Below are positions 40,797-53,542 of a stretch of 64,000 nt of DNA, in pieces. The translations under genes were made by a program, and so were the position numbers. The stretch comes from Geothrix oryzae (GTDB lineage Bacteria > Acidobacteriota > Holophagae > Holophagales > Holophagaceae), in the NCBI RefSeq assembly GCF_030295385.1, contig NZ_AP027079.1:186001-250000 (forward strand), in the 5' to 3' direction. The notes under the pieces are model-generated. The model did not search any database, was not told the DNA's origin, and was given only the letters and a program-made list of their open reading frames with translations. Within the stretch, counting starts at the first letter, position 1. Every line of letters begins with the position of its first letter.

Positions 40797-40847
40797 TGCG
40801 GGGCCCCGCTCGGGCCAGCCCACTGGGCCGTCCGCTCGCGACCCGCA
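40797..40847. repeat. 51-base palindromic element A
   Basis: It starts TGCGGGGCCCCGCTC and ends CGCGACCCGCA, so its tips (TGCGGG/CCCGCA) are inverted repeats. The middle holds a weaker inverted repeat (CCAG-CCCA-CTGG). It matches element B at 58532-58581 at both ends and in length, and lies between the two copies of the glutaredoxin 3' end. Confidence 0.7.
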
Positions 40848-40857
40848 TCCGGTTCGC

Positions 40858-40928
40858 GGGTCCGGGGCTACCACAAAGAGCTGCCCCAGCGGCTGGACGG
40901 GGACCTGCTCGTGGCGGAGCTGCTGGCG
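40858..40928 (+). pseudogene. Remnant: second copy of the glutaredoxin gene 3' end
   Basis: Reading in the original frame gives VRGYHKELPQRLDGDLLVAELLA, the C-terminus of the glutaredoxin with one Glu-to-Ala change. Three of the four base differences from the intact gene are synonymous. No upstream part of the gene is present and no in-frame stop follows at the homologous place, so it is a gene fragment. Confidence 0.85.
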
Positions 40929-41028
40929 CCCGGCATTGACGCTGGATGGGTTAGGGTCTGGCCGGCTCCCTGCGGGTGGCCGGGGGGGCCGGTTCATGGC
41001 ACCCTAGGAGGTTCTCCGGGAGCCGCCA

Positions 41029-42072
41029 GTGGCCAGCATTTTCTCCAGCCAGTTCTGGTCCAACATCTTCAATTCGGACCTTGCCATCGACCTCGGCACG
41101 GCCTCGACCCTGATCCATACCAAGCAGGCTGGCCGCATCGTCATCTATGAGCCCTCCATCGTGGCGGTGAACACCCTCACCCACGAAGTGGAGGCCGTCG
41201 GGGACGAAGCCAAGCAGCTGCTGGGCCGGGCCCCCCAGGGCGTCCGCACCATCCGGCCCATGAAGGACGGCATGATCTTCGAGGTGGACGCCGCCGAGAA
41301 GATGCTGGCCCAGTTCATCGCCAAGGCCCGGCCCAACCGCGGCATCGCCCGCACCCGCATCGTGGTGAGCGTGCCGCCGCGAGCCCACCAGGTGGCCCGC
41401 CGGGCCGTGAAGCAGGTCTGCTACGACGCCAAGGCCGGCGAGGTCTTCATCGTGGACCAGACCATGGTGGCCGCCATCGGCGCCGGCCTGGCCATCAACG
41501 AGAAGCGCGGCTGCATGATCGTCGACATCGGCGGCGGCACCACGGATGTGGCGGTCATCAGTTACAACGGCAAGGTCTTTTCGGATTCCATCCTCATTGC
41601 CGGCGACGAGATGGACGAGGCCATCATCAAGTACATCCGCGAGAAGTACAATGTGCTCATCTCCGAGGCCTCGGCCGAGGAGGTGAAGTGGACGCTGGGC
41701 TCGGCCTTCCCCTCGGAGCTGACGCGCACCATGGAGGTGAGCGGCCGGGACCAGTTCGAGGGCCTGCCGAAGACGCTCACCCTCAACGATGCCGAGATCC
41801 GCGAGGCCCTGGCCGAGCCCATCAACGCCATCATCGACCTGGTCCGCAAGGCCCTGAACGAGACGCCGCCCCAGCTGGCGGCGGATCTCATCGACCGCGG
41901 CATCTGCCTCACGGGTGGCGGATCGCTGATCCAGGGCCTGGACGAGCGGCTGCGCAAGGAAACCCACCTTCCGGTCTTCCGGGCCGAGGATCCTCAGACC
42001 GCCGTGGTGCGGGGCACCGCGCTGCTGCTGGAGAACATCCCGCTCCTGCGCCGCATCCAGATCCTCGACTAG
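41029..42072 (+). CDS. mreB: Rod shape-determining protein MreB
   Basis: A 347-residue bacterial actin homologue that polymerises on the inner membrane and directs elongation of the cell wall. Nucleotide-binding motifs are DLAIDLGTASTLI (phosphate 1), IVDIGGGTTDVAVIS (phosphate 2) and ICLTGGGSLIQGLDERL (adenosine). The N-terminus FSSQFWSNIF is hydrophobic and amphipathic, suiting membrane attachment. The start is GTG at 41029, with GGGAG about 8 bases upstream, giving the expected N-terminus. It heads the mre operon, 15 bases before mreC. Confidence 0.97.
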   Translation: MASIFSSQFWSNIFNSDLAIDLGTASTLIHTKQAGRIVIYEPSIVAVNTLTHEVEAVGDEAKQLLGRAPQGVRTIRPMKDGMIFEVDAAEKMLAQFIAKARPNRGIARTRIVVSVPPRAHQVARRAVKQVCYDAKAGEVFIVDQTMVAAIGAGLAINEKRGCMIVDIGGGTTDVAVISYNGKVFSDSILIAGDEMDEAIIKYIREKYNVLISEASAEEVKWTLGSAFPSELTRTMEVSGRDQFEGLPKTLTLNDAEIREALAEPINAIIDLVRKALNETPPQLAADLIDRGICLTGGGSLIQGLDERLRKETHLPVFRAEDPQTAVVRGTALLLENIPLLRRIQILD

Positions 42073-42087
42073 CCGGAGGGCCCTGAC

Positions 42088-42975
42088 ATGCCCGTCCGCG
42101 CAGCCAAGTGGGGATGGAGCCGCACGGGGTGGCAGCGTCTCCTCATCGCCCTCCTCTGGCTGGGGCACGGGGCGTGGGCCCTGCTGGGCCCCAATCCGGG
42201 GCGCCACTGGAAGACGGCGGCTGATGTGGTATCGCGGCCCTCCCAGGGGCTGGCCTCCCGCTGGCATGCCTGGCGGGTCGCGCGGTGGGAGTCGGCCCGC
42301 AACTTGGCGGAGACCCGCGCGGAGAATGCCCGGCTGACGGCCGAGCTGGCGCAGCTCAAGACCCTCGCGGCCCAGGAGGCCCCGCGCCAGGTGGAGGCCG
42401 AGGAGGCCGTGCGCCTGATGGGCCTGAAGCGCCAGATCCCCCTCGACCTGAAGGCCGCGCGCGTCATCTTCAGCACCCGGCCCGCAGCCTTCGGCGGCCT
42501 GATCCTGGATCGGGGCCAGGACCTGGGGCTCGTGCCGGACCAGGGGGTGCTGGTGCCCGAGGGCATCGTGGGCCGGCTCTGGTCCGTGGGCCCGACGCAG
42601 TCCAAGATCCTGCCCGCGGACGCCCCCAATGCCTCGGTGGCCGTCATGCTCATGCGGAGCCGCGCCACGGGCGTGCTCCAGGGCCTGGGCTCGGGCCGCG
42701 CCACGATCCGCTACATCAGCAACCAGGAGGTGGTGCAGGTGGGCGAGGCCGTGCTCACCTCGGGGCTGGACCGGGTGTTCCCCCGGGGCCTGCTGGTGGG
42801 CTATGTGGCCGAGGTGACCCAGGGCGACCTGGAGCTGCGGGTGGTGGTGAACCTCTCGGCGCCCCTGGATCGGGCCTCCCTGGTGCTGCTCCTGCCCTCC
42901 CAGCCGCCGCTGGAGGTGCAGCCGCCCTTCGTCGCACCGGAACAGAAGCCGCAGCGCAAGCGGGGGACGCCATGA
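42088..42975 (+). CDS. mreC: Rod shape-determining protein MreC
   Basis: A 295-residue bitopic inner-membrane protein of the elongasome. A short basic N-terminus is followed by a membrane segment (RLLIALLWLGHGAWALLG), a coiled coil (~65-110, RNLAETRAENARLTAELAQLKTL) and the periplasmic beta-rich domain with AFGGLILDRGQDLGLVPDQGVL and ILPADAPNASVAVMLMRSRATGVLQG, which match the MreC beta-barrel core. MreC binds PBP2 and MreD and transmits signals between MreB and wall synthesis. The C-terminus is Pro/Arg-rich. The stop TGA overlaps the mreD ATG (ATGA). Confidence 0.92.
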   Translation: MPVRAAKWGWSRTGWQRLLIALLWLGHGAWALLGPNPGRHWKTAADVVSRPSQGLASRWHAWRVARWESARNLAETRAENARLTAELAQLKTLAAQEAPRQVEAEEAVRLMGLKRQIPLDLKAARVIFSTRPAAFGGLILDRGQDLGLVPDQGVLVPEGIVGRLWSVGPTQSKILPADAPNASVAVMLMRSRATGVLQGLGSGRATIRYISNQEVVQVGEAVLTSGLDRVFPRGLLVGYVAEVTQGDLELRVVVNLSAPLDRASLVLLLPSQPPLEVQPPFVAPEQKPQRKRGTP

Positions 42976-43459
42976 GGCCATCGGAGCCGTCCGTCACCCG
43001 CCAGAACCTGCTCTGCGCCGCCGCCCTGGGGCTGGTGGTGCTGTGCGCGCCCTTCCCGCCGCTGCAGGCCGTGGCCCACGCCATGCTGGTGCTGGCCCTG
43101 GCCCCCCGGGCCGGTTCGCCCCTCACGGGCGCGCTCTGGGCCGTCGCCGCGGGGTGGGCTCTGGAAGGCTCCCTGCGGCTGTATCCGCACCTGGGGGGAA
43201 CGGCCTGGGCGGACCTGAGCCTGACCCTCCTGGCTGGCTGGATGGCCGGCCGCTGGCCGCTGGAGGGGCTGAAGGGCTGGCTGGCCCGACTGGCCTCCCT
43301 GCTGGTCCTGCAGACCTTCCTGGTCCATGGGGCCGTGCGCCTGGCCGCGGGCCCCCATCCCTGGGGTTACGGTTGGCTCTGGGCGGCCCTGAGCCTGCCC
43401 CTGTGGGGCTCGGCGACCTGGCGGCTCCTGCACGCCGGACCCTCGCCGCGGCTGCGCTG

Positions 43460-43460
<1 letters not shown>
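42972..43460 (+). CDS. mreD: Rod shape-determining protein MreD
   Basis: A 162-residue integral membrane protein with four to five hydrophobic segments (LLCAAALGLVVLCAPFP, AVAHAMLVLALAP, LTGALWAVAAGWAL, SLLVLQTFLVHGAV, WLWAALSLPLWGSA). MreD proteins are poorly conserved; the assignment rests on size, topology and position between mreC and mrdA. The ATG lies within the mreC stop (ATGA) and its stop overlaps the mrdA start (TGATG), so translation is coupled on both sides. It is unusually rich in Leu, Ala, Trp and Gly. Confidence 0.82.
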
Positions 43461-48455
<4,995 letters not shown>

Positions 48456-48517
48456 AATCCCTGGACGGAATCCGCACCTCCGTCCGATGATCGGGAATCC
48501 ATCGTCCTGGAACCCCC

Positions 48518-49819
48518 GTGTTGACGCGCCTTGGGAAGTTCGAAATCGTCCGGTTGCTCGCCCAGGGAAGCATGGGTGAGGTGTATGTGGGCCGGGATCC
48601 GATCATCGGCCGCGAGGTGGCCATCAAGGTCATCCATCCCTCGGCCGGCATGGGGCCGGAGGCCCGCGAGCGCTTCGCCATGGAGGCCCGCGCCGCCGGG
48701 GTGCTGAACCACCCGAACATCGTCACGATCCACGAAATGGGGGAAGAGCAGGGCGTGCTCTACCTCGCCATGGAGCTGGTGAAGGGGGAGGACCTGGGCA
48801 CGCTCATCCGGGCGGGCACCATCACGCCCCAGGATGCGCTCGAGGTGCTGGCCCAGGTCTGCGATGGCCTCGCCGTGGCCCATCGCCAGAAGGTGCTCCA
48901 TCGGGACATCAAGCCCTCAAACATCCGCGTGGTCTGGGATGGGAAGAACCTCCAGGCCAAGGTGCTGGACTTCGGCGTGGCCAAGGTCTTCAACTCGGAC
49001 GCCACGGACGAGGGCACGGTGTTCGGGACCGTGAACTACATGGCGCCGGAGTACCTCCAGAGCGGCCGCTCGGATCCCCGCAGCGACCTCTTTGCCGTGG
49101 GCGTGATCCTGTTCGAGGCCCTGGCCGGCGTGCCGCCCTTTGACGGTCCCAGCCCCGGCGCGGTGATCTACCGCCTGCTCCACGAGACGCCCCCCCTGCT
49201 GTCCCAGCAGGCCTGCCGGGGCATCAGCCGGGATGTGCAGGGCATCCTGAACCGCGCCTTGGGGAAGGACCCGGCGAACCGTTTCCAGACGGCGGAGGAG
49301 CTGGCGGCCGTGCTGCGCTCGGCCAAGGATCCCGCCTGGCGCTGGGATCAGGAGCGCCCCACCCAGGCCCACCAGGTCCGGCGCCCCGCGCCCGGGCGGG
49401 TACCGGCTCCGCCGACGCCTCCCCGGGGCCTGCCGATTCTCCGGCCCCCGGCATCGCGGTTGGAGGCTCCTCCCGCCGCCCGCGAAAGCGGCCGCGAGAC
49501 TCCCCGGAGCACGGACGGCTCCCAGGGCCGCGCCGAGGTCCGCCGGGATGTCCTCGAGACCACCCGGCGCCAGTTGACCCAGGCCCTTGAGATCGATCCC
49601 GGCAATGCGGGCGCTCATGCCCTGCTCCTGGTCACCCTCTACCGGCTCGGGCAGCTGGACGCGATGATGCAGTGCCTGCGCCGGGCCCGGGACCGGGGCC
49701 TCCCGGCCTCGACCTTGCGGGGTGTTCCCCGGTGCGCCCAGCTGGTGATCGACGAGGAGCGCGCCTACCGCCTGCCCCTGGAGCTGCACCAGGAGTTCAT
49801 GAGCTACCTGGGCGCCTGA
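48518..49819 (+). CDS. Soluble Ser/Thr protein kinase with C-terminal helical tail
   Basis: A 433-residue protein: Hanks-type kinase domain (~8-270), a Pro/Arg-rich linker (~275-345) and a short TPR-like helical region (~350-430). The catalytic set is present: Lys37 (VAIKV), HRDIKPSN with Asp130, and DFG with Asp151. The glycine-rich loop is AQGSMGEV, lacking the first Gly. Unlike many bacterial kinases it has no membrane segment or PASTA repeats, so it is cytoplasmic. The start is GTG 48518 with a poor RBS, 62 bases after ligA, which suggests low or coupled translation. Targets are unknown; position beside the elongasome makes shape or wall proteins possible substrates. Confidence 0.9.
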   Translation: MLTRLGKFEIVRLLAQGSMGEVYVGRDPIIGREVAIKVIHPSAGMGPEARERFAMEARAAGVLNHPNIVTIHEMGEEQGVLYLAMELVKGEDLGTLIRAGTITPQDALEVLAQVCDGLAVAHRQKVLHRDIKPSNIRVVWDGKNLQAKVLDFGVAKVFNSDATDEGTVFGTVNYMAPEYLQSGRSDPRSDLFAVGVILFEALAGVPPFDGPSPGAVIYRLLHETPPLLSQQACRGISRDVQGILNRALGKDPANRFQTAEELAAVLRSAKDPAWRWDQERPTQAHQVRRPAPGRVPAPPTPPRGLPILRPPASRLEAPPAARESGRETPRSTDGSQGRAEVRRDVLETTRRQLTQALEIDPGNAGAHALLLVTLYRLGQLDAMMQCLRRARDRGLPASTLRGVPRCAQLVIDEERAYRLPLELHQEFMSYLGA

Positions 49820-49822
49820 GGT

Positions 49823-50236
49823 TCAGCGTTCCTGGATCCCGAGCAACCGCCAGTCTCCTCCCGCCTTCCGCCAATGCAGCCGGAAGCTGCGGCGGGAGGC
49901 GTCCTGGGGCAGCAGGCCGCCACTGCGTCCGGTGAGGACCAGATCCACCTCCTGGAAGGCGTCGTTCCCCTCCACGGCGACCTGGTTCTGCATCACGGTG
50001 ACGCCGATCCGCTCCTGGCGGAAGGTGCCCAGGAGGAAGGCCCGGGCCATGGCCTTGTCCATGCCCTCGGGGCCCCGGAAGGCGGCATCCAGGGGCGCGG
50101 TCGCGGCGGCGGCATCTCCGGCCTCCACGGCGGCGCGGCAGCCCTCGAAGGCCTTCCGGACCTGCGCTTCGGGCTTGTCGGAGTGACAAGCCAGGAGGGT
50201 CAGCGCCAGCGAAACCGAAGCGATGCTTTTCCTCAT
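49823..50236 (-). CDS. Small lipoprotein of unknown function
   Basis: A 137-residue protein with a clear lipoprotein signal (MRKSIASVSLALTLLAC; lipobox LLAC, Cys17). The mature part is a small alpha+beta domain (AFEGCRAAVEAGDAAAATAPLDAAF ... FRLHWRKAGGDWRLLGIQER) that resembles a cystatin/NTF2-like fold, such as seen in DUF4878-type lipoproteins. The RBS is weak. It converges on the kinase gene (4-base gap) and is divergent from the trans-sulfuration gene, with only 43 bases between the two starts, so the two share a compact promoter region. Confidence 0.75.
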   Translation of the reverse strand: MRKSIASVSLALTLLACHSDKPEAQVRKAFEGCRAAVEAGDAAAATAPLDAAFRGPEGMDKAMARAFLLGTFRQERIGVTVMQNQVAVEGNDAFQEVDLVLTGRSGGLLPQDASRRSFRLHWRKAGGDWRLLGIQER

Positions 50237-50279
50237 GGCGGCACCCCATCACACTGAAGGATCACGGAAGGATGGTCCC

Positions 50280-51434
50280 ATGAACCCCGAAGGCCGTTTC
50301 GATACCCGCTGCATCCATGCAGGCCAGGCGCCGGATCCCACCAACGGCGCCATCATGACGCCGGTCTACTTCACCAGCACCTACATCCAGGAAGGGCTGG
50401 GCATCAACAAGGGCTTCGACTACGCCCGCGTGCGCAACCCCACCCGCGACGCCCTGGAGGGCAACCTGGCGGCGCTGGAGGGCGGCGCCCACGGCATGGC
50501 CTTCGGCTCGGGCATGGCGGCGGTGCAGGCCATCTTCGAGCAGCTCTCCAGCGGCGACCATGTGGTGCTGGGCGACAATGTCTACGGCGGCACCTTCCGT
50601 CTGCTGGACAAGGTGATGACCCGCTTCGGCCTCTCGTACACCCAGGTGGATACCGGCGATCTGGCGGCCTTCCAGGCGGCGCTGCGTCCGAACACCAAGC
50701 TGGTGATGCTGGAGACGCCCACCAATCCCATGCTGGGGATCACGGATATTCCCGGGGTGCGGCGCGTGATGACGCAGGCGGGCTGCACGGCCGTGCTGGC
50801 GGTGGACAACACCTTCGCCACGCCCTACAACCAGCGGCCCCTGGAGTTGGGCGCGGACCTGGTCTTCCATTCCACGACCAAGTACCTGAACGGCCACAGC
50901 GACTCCATCGGCGGCATCGCCATCACCAACCGAGAGGACATCGCCGAGGGCCTGCGCTTCCACCAGAAGGCCGCCGGCGGCATCCTCTCGCCCATGGAGT
51001 CCTGGCTCATCCTGCGGGGCACCAAGACGCTGCACCTCCGCATGGAGCGCCACAACCGGAGCGCCCTCCAGATCGCCCGCTGGCTGGAGGCCCGCAAGGA
51101 CCTGAAGGCCGTCTACTACCCCGGCCTGGAATCCCACCCCCAGCACGCCCTCGCCAAGCAGCAGATGAAGGGCTTCTCGGGCATCGTCAGCTTCGATACG
51201 GGCGACGCCGAGCGCACCCGGCGCATGGCCTCGTCGTTCAAGGTGTTCTCCCTGGCCGAAAGCCTCGGCGGTGTGGAGAGCCTCGTCTGCCACCCCGCCA
51301 GCATGACCCATGGCAGCGTGCCCGAGGCCGACCGCCAGCGCCTCGGCATCAACGACAACCTCCTGCGCCTCAGCGTGGGCGTGGAGGATGTCCAGGACCT
51401 CATCGAGGACCTGGAGCGGGTCCTGAAGGTCTAA
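50280..51434 (+). CDS. Cystathionine gamma-synthase/lyase family PLP enzyme
   Basis: A 384-residue Cys/Met metabolism PLP enzyme that makes or cleaves cystathionine. The PLP Lys is in FHSTTKYLNGHSD, the cofactor loop in AFGSGMAAVQAIFEQL, and typical sequence is VLGDNVYGGTFRLLDKV, LETPTNPMLGITDI and CHPASMTHGSVPEADR near the end. MetB, MetC and CGL types cannot be separated reliably by eye. ATG 50280 was chosen for its GGAAGGATGG RBS; upstream in-frame sequence is not family-like. With the cysK-like gene at 19593 it provides trans-sulfuration capacity. An imperfect palindromic repeat follows the stop. Confidence 0.92.
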   Translation: MNPEGRFDTRCIHAGQAPDPTNGAIMTPVYFTSTYIQEGLGINKGFDYARVRNPTRDALEGNLAALEGGAHGMAFGSGMAAVQAIFEQLSSGDHVVLGDNVYGGTFRLLDKVMTRFGLSYTQVDTGDLAAFQAALRPNTKLVMLETPTNPMLGITDIPGVRRVMTQAGCTAVLAVDNTFATPYNQRPLELGADLVFHSTTKYLNGHSDSIGGIAITNREDIAEGLRFHQKAAGGILSPMESWLILRGTKTLHLRMERHNRSALQIARWLEARKDLKAVYYPGLESHPQHALAKQQMKGFSGIVSFDTGDAERTRRMASSFKVFSLAESLGGVESLVCHPASMTHGSVPEADRQRLGINDNLLRLSVGVEDVQDLIEDLERVLKV

Positions 51435-51444
51435 AAGCAACCGC

Positions 51445-51540
51445 GGAACTCAGAGGGCGCAGCGCTTGCGCAGAGAACGCAGAGAAGAACCCAGAACCAT
51501 TCTCTGTGTCTTCTGCGTGCCTTTGCGCCCTCTGCGTTCC
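51445..51540. repeat. Imperfect palindromic intergenic repeat (CAGAGGGCGCA type)
   Basis: GGAACTCAGAGGGCGCA at the left end is mirrored by TGCGCCCTCTGCGTTCC at the right; about 33 of 41 positions pair across the whole. GCAGAG-like hexamers recur inside each arm. Sequences of this style are dispersed repeats in many bacterial genomes. It lies between convergent genes and may also act as a terminator. Confidence 0.7.
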
Positions 51541-51553
51541 AGCTCCCTGATGC

Positions 51554-52078
51554 TCAACCCAGGCCGTGCGCCTGGTACAGCTCGGGGTAGCTGCGGGGCT
51601 CGGCGCGGTCGGGGGCAAGGCCCAGGCCCTCCATGGCGGCGCGGATGGCCTGGGGCTCACCCTCCAATTCGAGGTAGCAACCGAAGGGCGTCTCGTCGAG
51701 GCAGGCTTCCAGTTCCGCCCGCTCCCACACGGCCCGCACCTTCTCCATGCGCAGGATGGGCTCGAAGCCGAGGGCGCGGAGGATGGCCTCCAGGGAGGGT
51801 CCATCCTCGATGCCGGTCTCGTGCTCGGGGCGGATCTTCAGGATCGGATCGGGCACCTTGGGGCCCTTCCAGGTCAGGCGGGACTGACCGGCGAAGGCGC
51901 GGGTGCGGAGGGCGGAACCCGCCGTTCGCAGCTCCCCGTTGCGATCCCAGAGCACGCTGGTTTCCGCCTGGGCGGGGACGGTCTCTCGGAACCCCAGGGC
52001 CTCCAGCAGGGGGCGGTACGGGCCGGTGGCCGGGATGCGCAGTTTCAGCTCGGTCTCCAGGGCGGGTTTGTGCTTCAT
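51554..52078 (-). CDS. CYTH domain protein (class IV adenylate cyclase / triphosphatase-like)
   Basis: A 174-residue protein consisting of one CYTH domain, the triphosphate tunnel fold. The opening ETELKLRI is the ExExK-type metal/triphosphate motif. Strand motifs follow: LRTAGSALRTRAF, SRLTWKGPK, RMEKVRAVWE and CYLELEGE, the Glu/Arg/Lys alternation expected in the tunnel. Likely activities are inorganic or thiamine triphosphatase; a cyclase is less likely. ATG 52078 is the start of the conserved domain, with GGAAGG about 13 bases upstream. It is divergent from the anchored protein at 52136, with only 57 bases between. Confidence 0.87.
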   Translation of the reverse strand: MKHKPALETELKLRIPATGPYRPLLEALGFRETVPAQAETSVLWDRNGELRTAGSALRTRAFAGQSRLTWKGPKVPDPILKIRPEHETGIEDGPSLEAILRALGFEPILRMEKVRAVWERAELEACLDETPFGCYLELEGEPQAIRAAMEGLGLAPDRAEPRSYPELYQAHGLG

Positions 52079-52135
52079 CTCGGACCGGCCTTCCGTGGGG
52101 ATGGGGCATGATGGTGCAAAGGCACCGGACCCCTT

Positions 52136-53440
52136 GTGATCCCCCAACGGTACATCATCGCCAGCCTCTTCATCGCCGCCATGCTGCTGCTCTTCGCGGT
52201 GGTGCAGGCGCCGCGCCCCGTGAGCGCGGGCGGGGTCACGGCGGTGGAGACACCCGCGCTCATGAACCTGGGGGGCTTCGAGGTCCTGGCGGAGTGGCGC
52301 CTGGAGGATGGCTGGTCCCCCCGCTTCCAGGGCGCGCAGGATCCCGACCAGTCCGAGCCCTGGCCCTTCGAGGGGGGCTTCGGCACGCCCTGGGAGCCGG
52401 CCTCGCCCTACCTCGCGGATCAGGGCCTCGCACTGAACGGCCCTGGAGGGCGCAGCGAAGTGGTGCTCTGGCGCGGCTTGGAATGGCGCCGCTACCGGTT
52501 CGATGCACCACTCTGCTCGGCGCGGCTCGATCCCGCCAAGGGCAGCCGCCTGCTGGTGACCCTGCAGATGGGTCCCGCGCGCTTCGAGACCCGGCTGCTG
52601 GAGATACCGGAAGGCCGGGTGATCTGGTCCACCCAGTCCGGTCCCTGGAGTCGCTTCAGCTGGGATGGGCGGGCGGCCCTCCTGGGGCTTCCCGAGCCCG
52701 CCGAGCCCCGGGGGGAGCCGACCCTGCTGCTCACGACCCTTCCTCTGGAGGCGGAGGCCACCGAACCCACGCTCGCGGCCTGGGATGAACCTGGCCTGCC
52801 GGCCCCGCCGCGGGGCCTGGCCACCAAGGTGGAGGCCCTGTCCGAGGACGGCCGGGACCTCCCCGGCGCCCGCCTCGACCTCCCCTGGCACGCCGGCGAC
52901 CGGCTCTGGTTCCCCCGGGGGGATCGGCTGTGGCACGGCAGCGTCCAGGGCTGGACGGCCTGGTGGCTGGAAGGCGGACGCTGGCGCCGCCAGGCCACCG
53001 GACTGGGTCAGCTCACCGCCCATCCGCCGCAGCGCATGGCCCTGGTGGCGCCCCTGCCCGAGGAGGGCATGGCCCGCCGCACAAGCCCGTTGGCCAAGGT
53101 GGAATGGAGTCCCGTGCCGGAAGGAGCGCTGCCCTGGCCCGCCTGGGATCCGGCCTGGGCCTGGCGGGAGAATGGCGCCTTCGACGCCTGGGACCAGCGG
53201 TGGAATGAGAGCGCCCTGCCACCCGAACGCCAGCGCCAGGCCCTTTTCGAGGCGCATCGCCCTGATTGGCGTGCCGCGGTGAGTCTGCGGGCATCCGTGA
53301 AGGGGTGGCTTCCGCGGGGGCCCGAGGTGGCGCTGAGGGAACCCCTGGGGACGGCCTGGGTCTGGGTGGGCGACCGCGTGCTACTGGTGCGTTTGGTGGA
53401 GGTGGAACGGCTGCGCGTGCTCAAGAAGCTGCTGCGCTGA
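52136..53440 (+). CDS. Membrane-anchored periplasmic protein of unknown function
   Basis: A 434-residue protein with an N-terminal anchor or signal (MIPQRYIIASLFIAAMLLLFAVVQA). The rest is rich in Trp, Arg, Glu, Pro and Gly, with repeated W-x-R and L-W motifs (VLWRGLEWRRYRF, GDRLWFPRGDRLWHGSVQGW), suggesting beta-sandwich or propeller-like structure. A C-terminal segment (LREPLGTAWVWVGDRVLLVRLVEVERLRVLKKLLR) is basic. I do not recognise the family. The likely start is GTG 52136; its RBS is weak. Codon use agrees with its neighbours, so it is not obviously foreign. Confidence 0.72.
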   Translation: MIPQRYIIASLFIAAMLLLFAVVQAPRPVSAGGVTAVETPALMNLGGFEVLAEWRLEDGWSPRFQGAQDPDQSEPWPFEGGFGTPWEPASPYLADQGLALNGPGGRSEVVLWRGLEWRRYRFDAPLCSARLDPAKGSRLLVTLQMGPARFETRLLEIPEGRVIWSTQSGPWSRFSWDGRAALLGLPEPAEPRGEPTLLLTTLPLEAEATEPTLAAWDEPGLPAPPRGLATKVEALSEDGRDLPGARLDLPWHAGDRLWFPRGDRLWHGSVQGWTAWWLEGGRWRRQATGLGQLTAHPPQRMALVAPLPEEGMARRTSPLAKVEWSPVPEGALPWPAWDPAWAWRENGAFDAWDQRWNESALPPERQRQALFEAHRPDWRAAVSLRASVKGWLPRGPEVALREPLGTAWVWVGDRVLLVRLVEVERLRVLKKLLR

Positions 53441-53542
53441 ATCCTCGGGTTGCCGCGTCGATCGTTTGCGTTGGAAGTGCACATTTCTGGTAGCGTTGTG
53501 CCCAGCCACCTCTTTCTTCCTCCCGGCTTCCCGAGGTAACCG

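Noticed and set aside
40434-40997. Minus-strand frame that seems to contain a repeated protein motif
   Set aside because: The apparent repeat only mirrors the duplicated glutaredoxin 3' end on the other strand.
50237-50279. SAM riboswitch before the trans-sulfuration gene
   Set aside because: The gap to the divergent lipoprotein gene is 43 bases, too small for any SAM riboswitch class.
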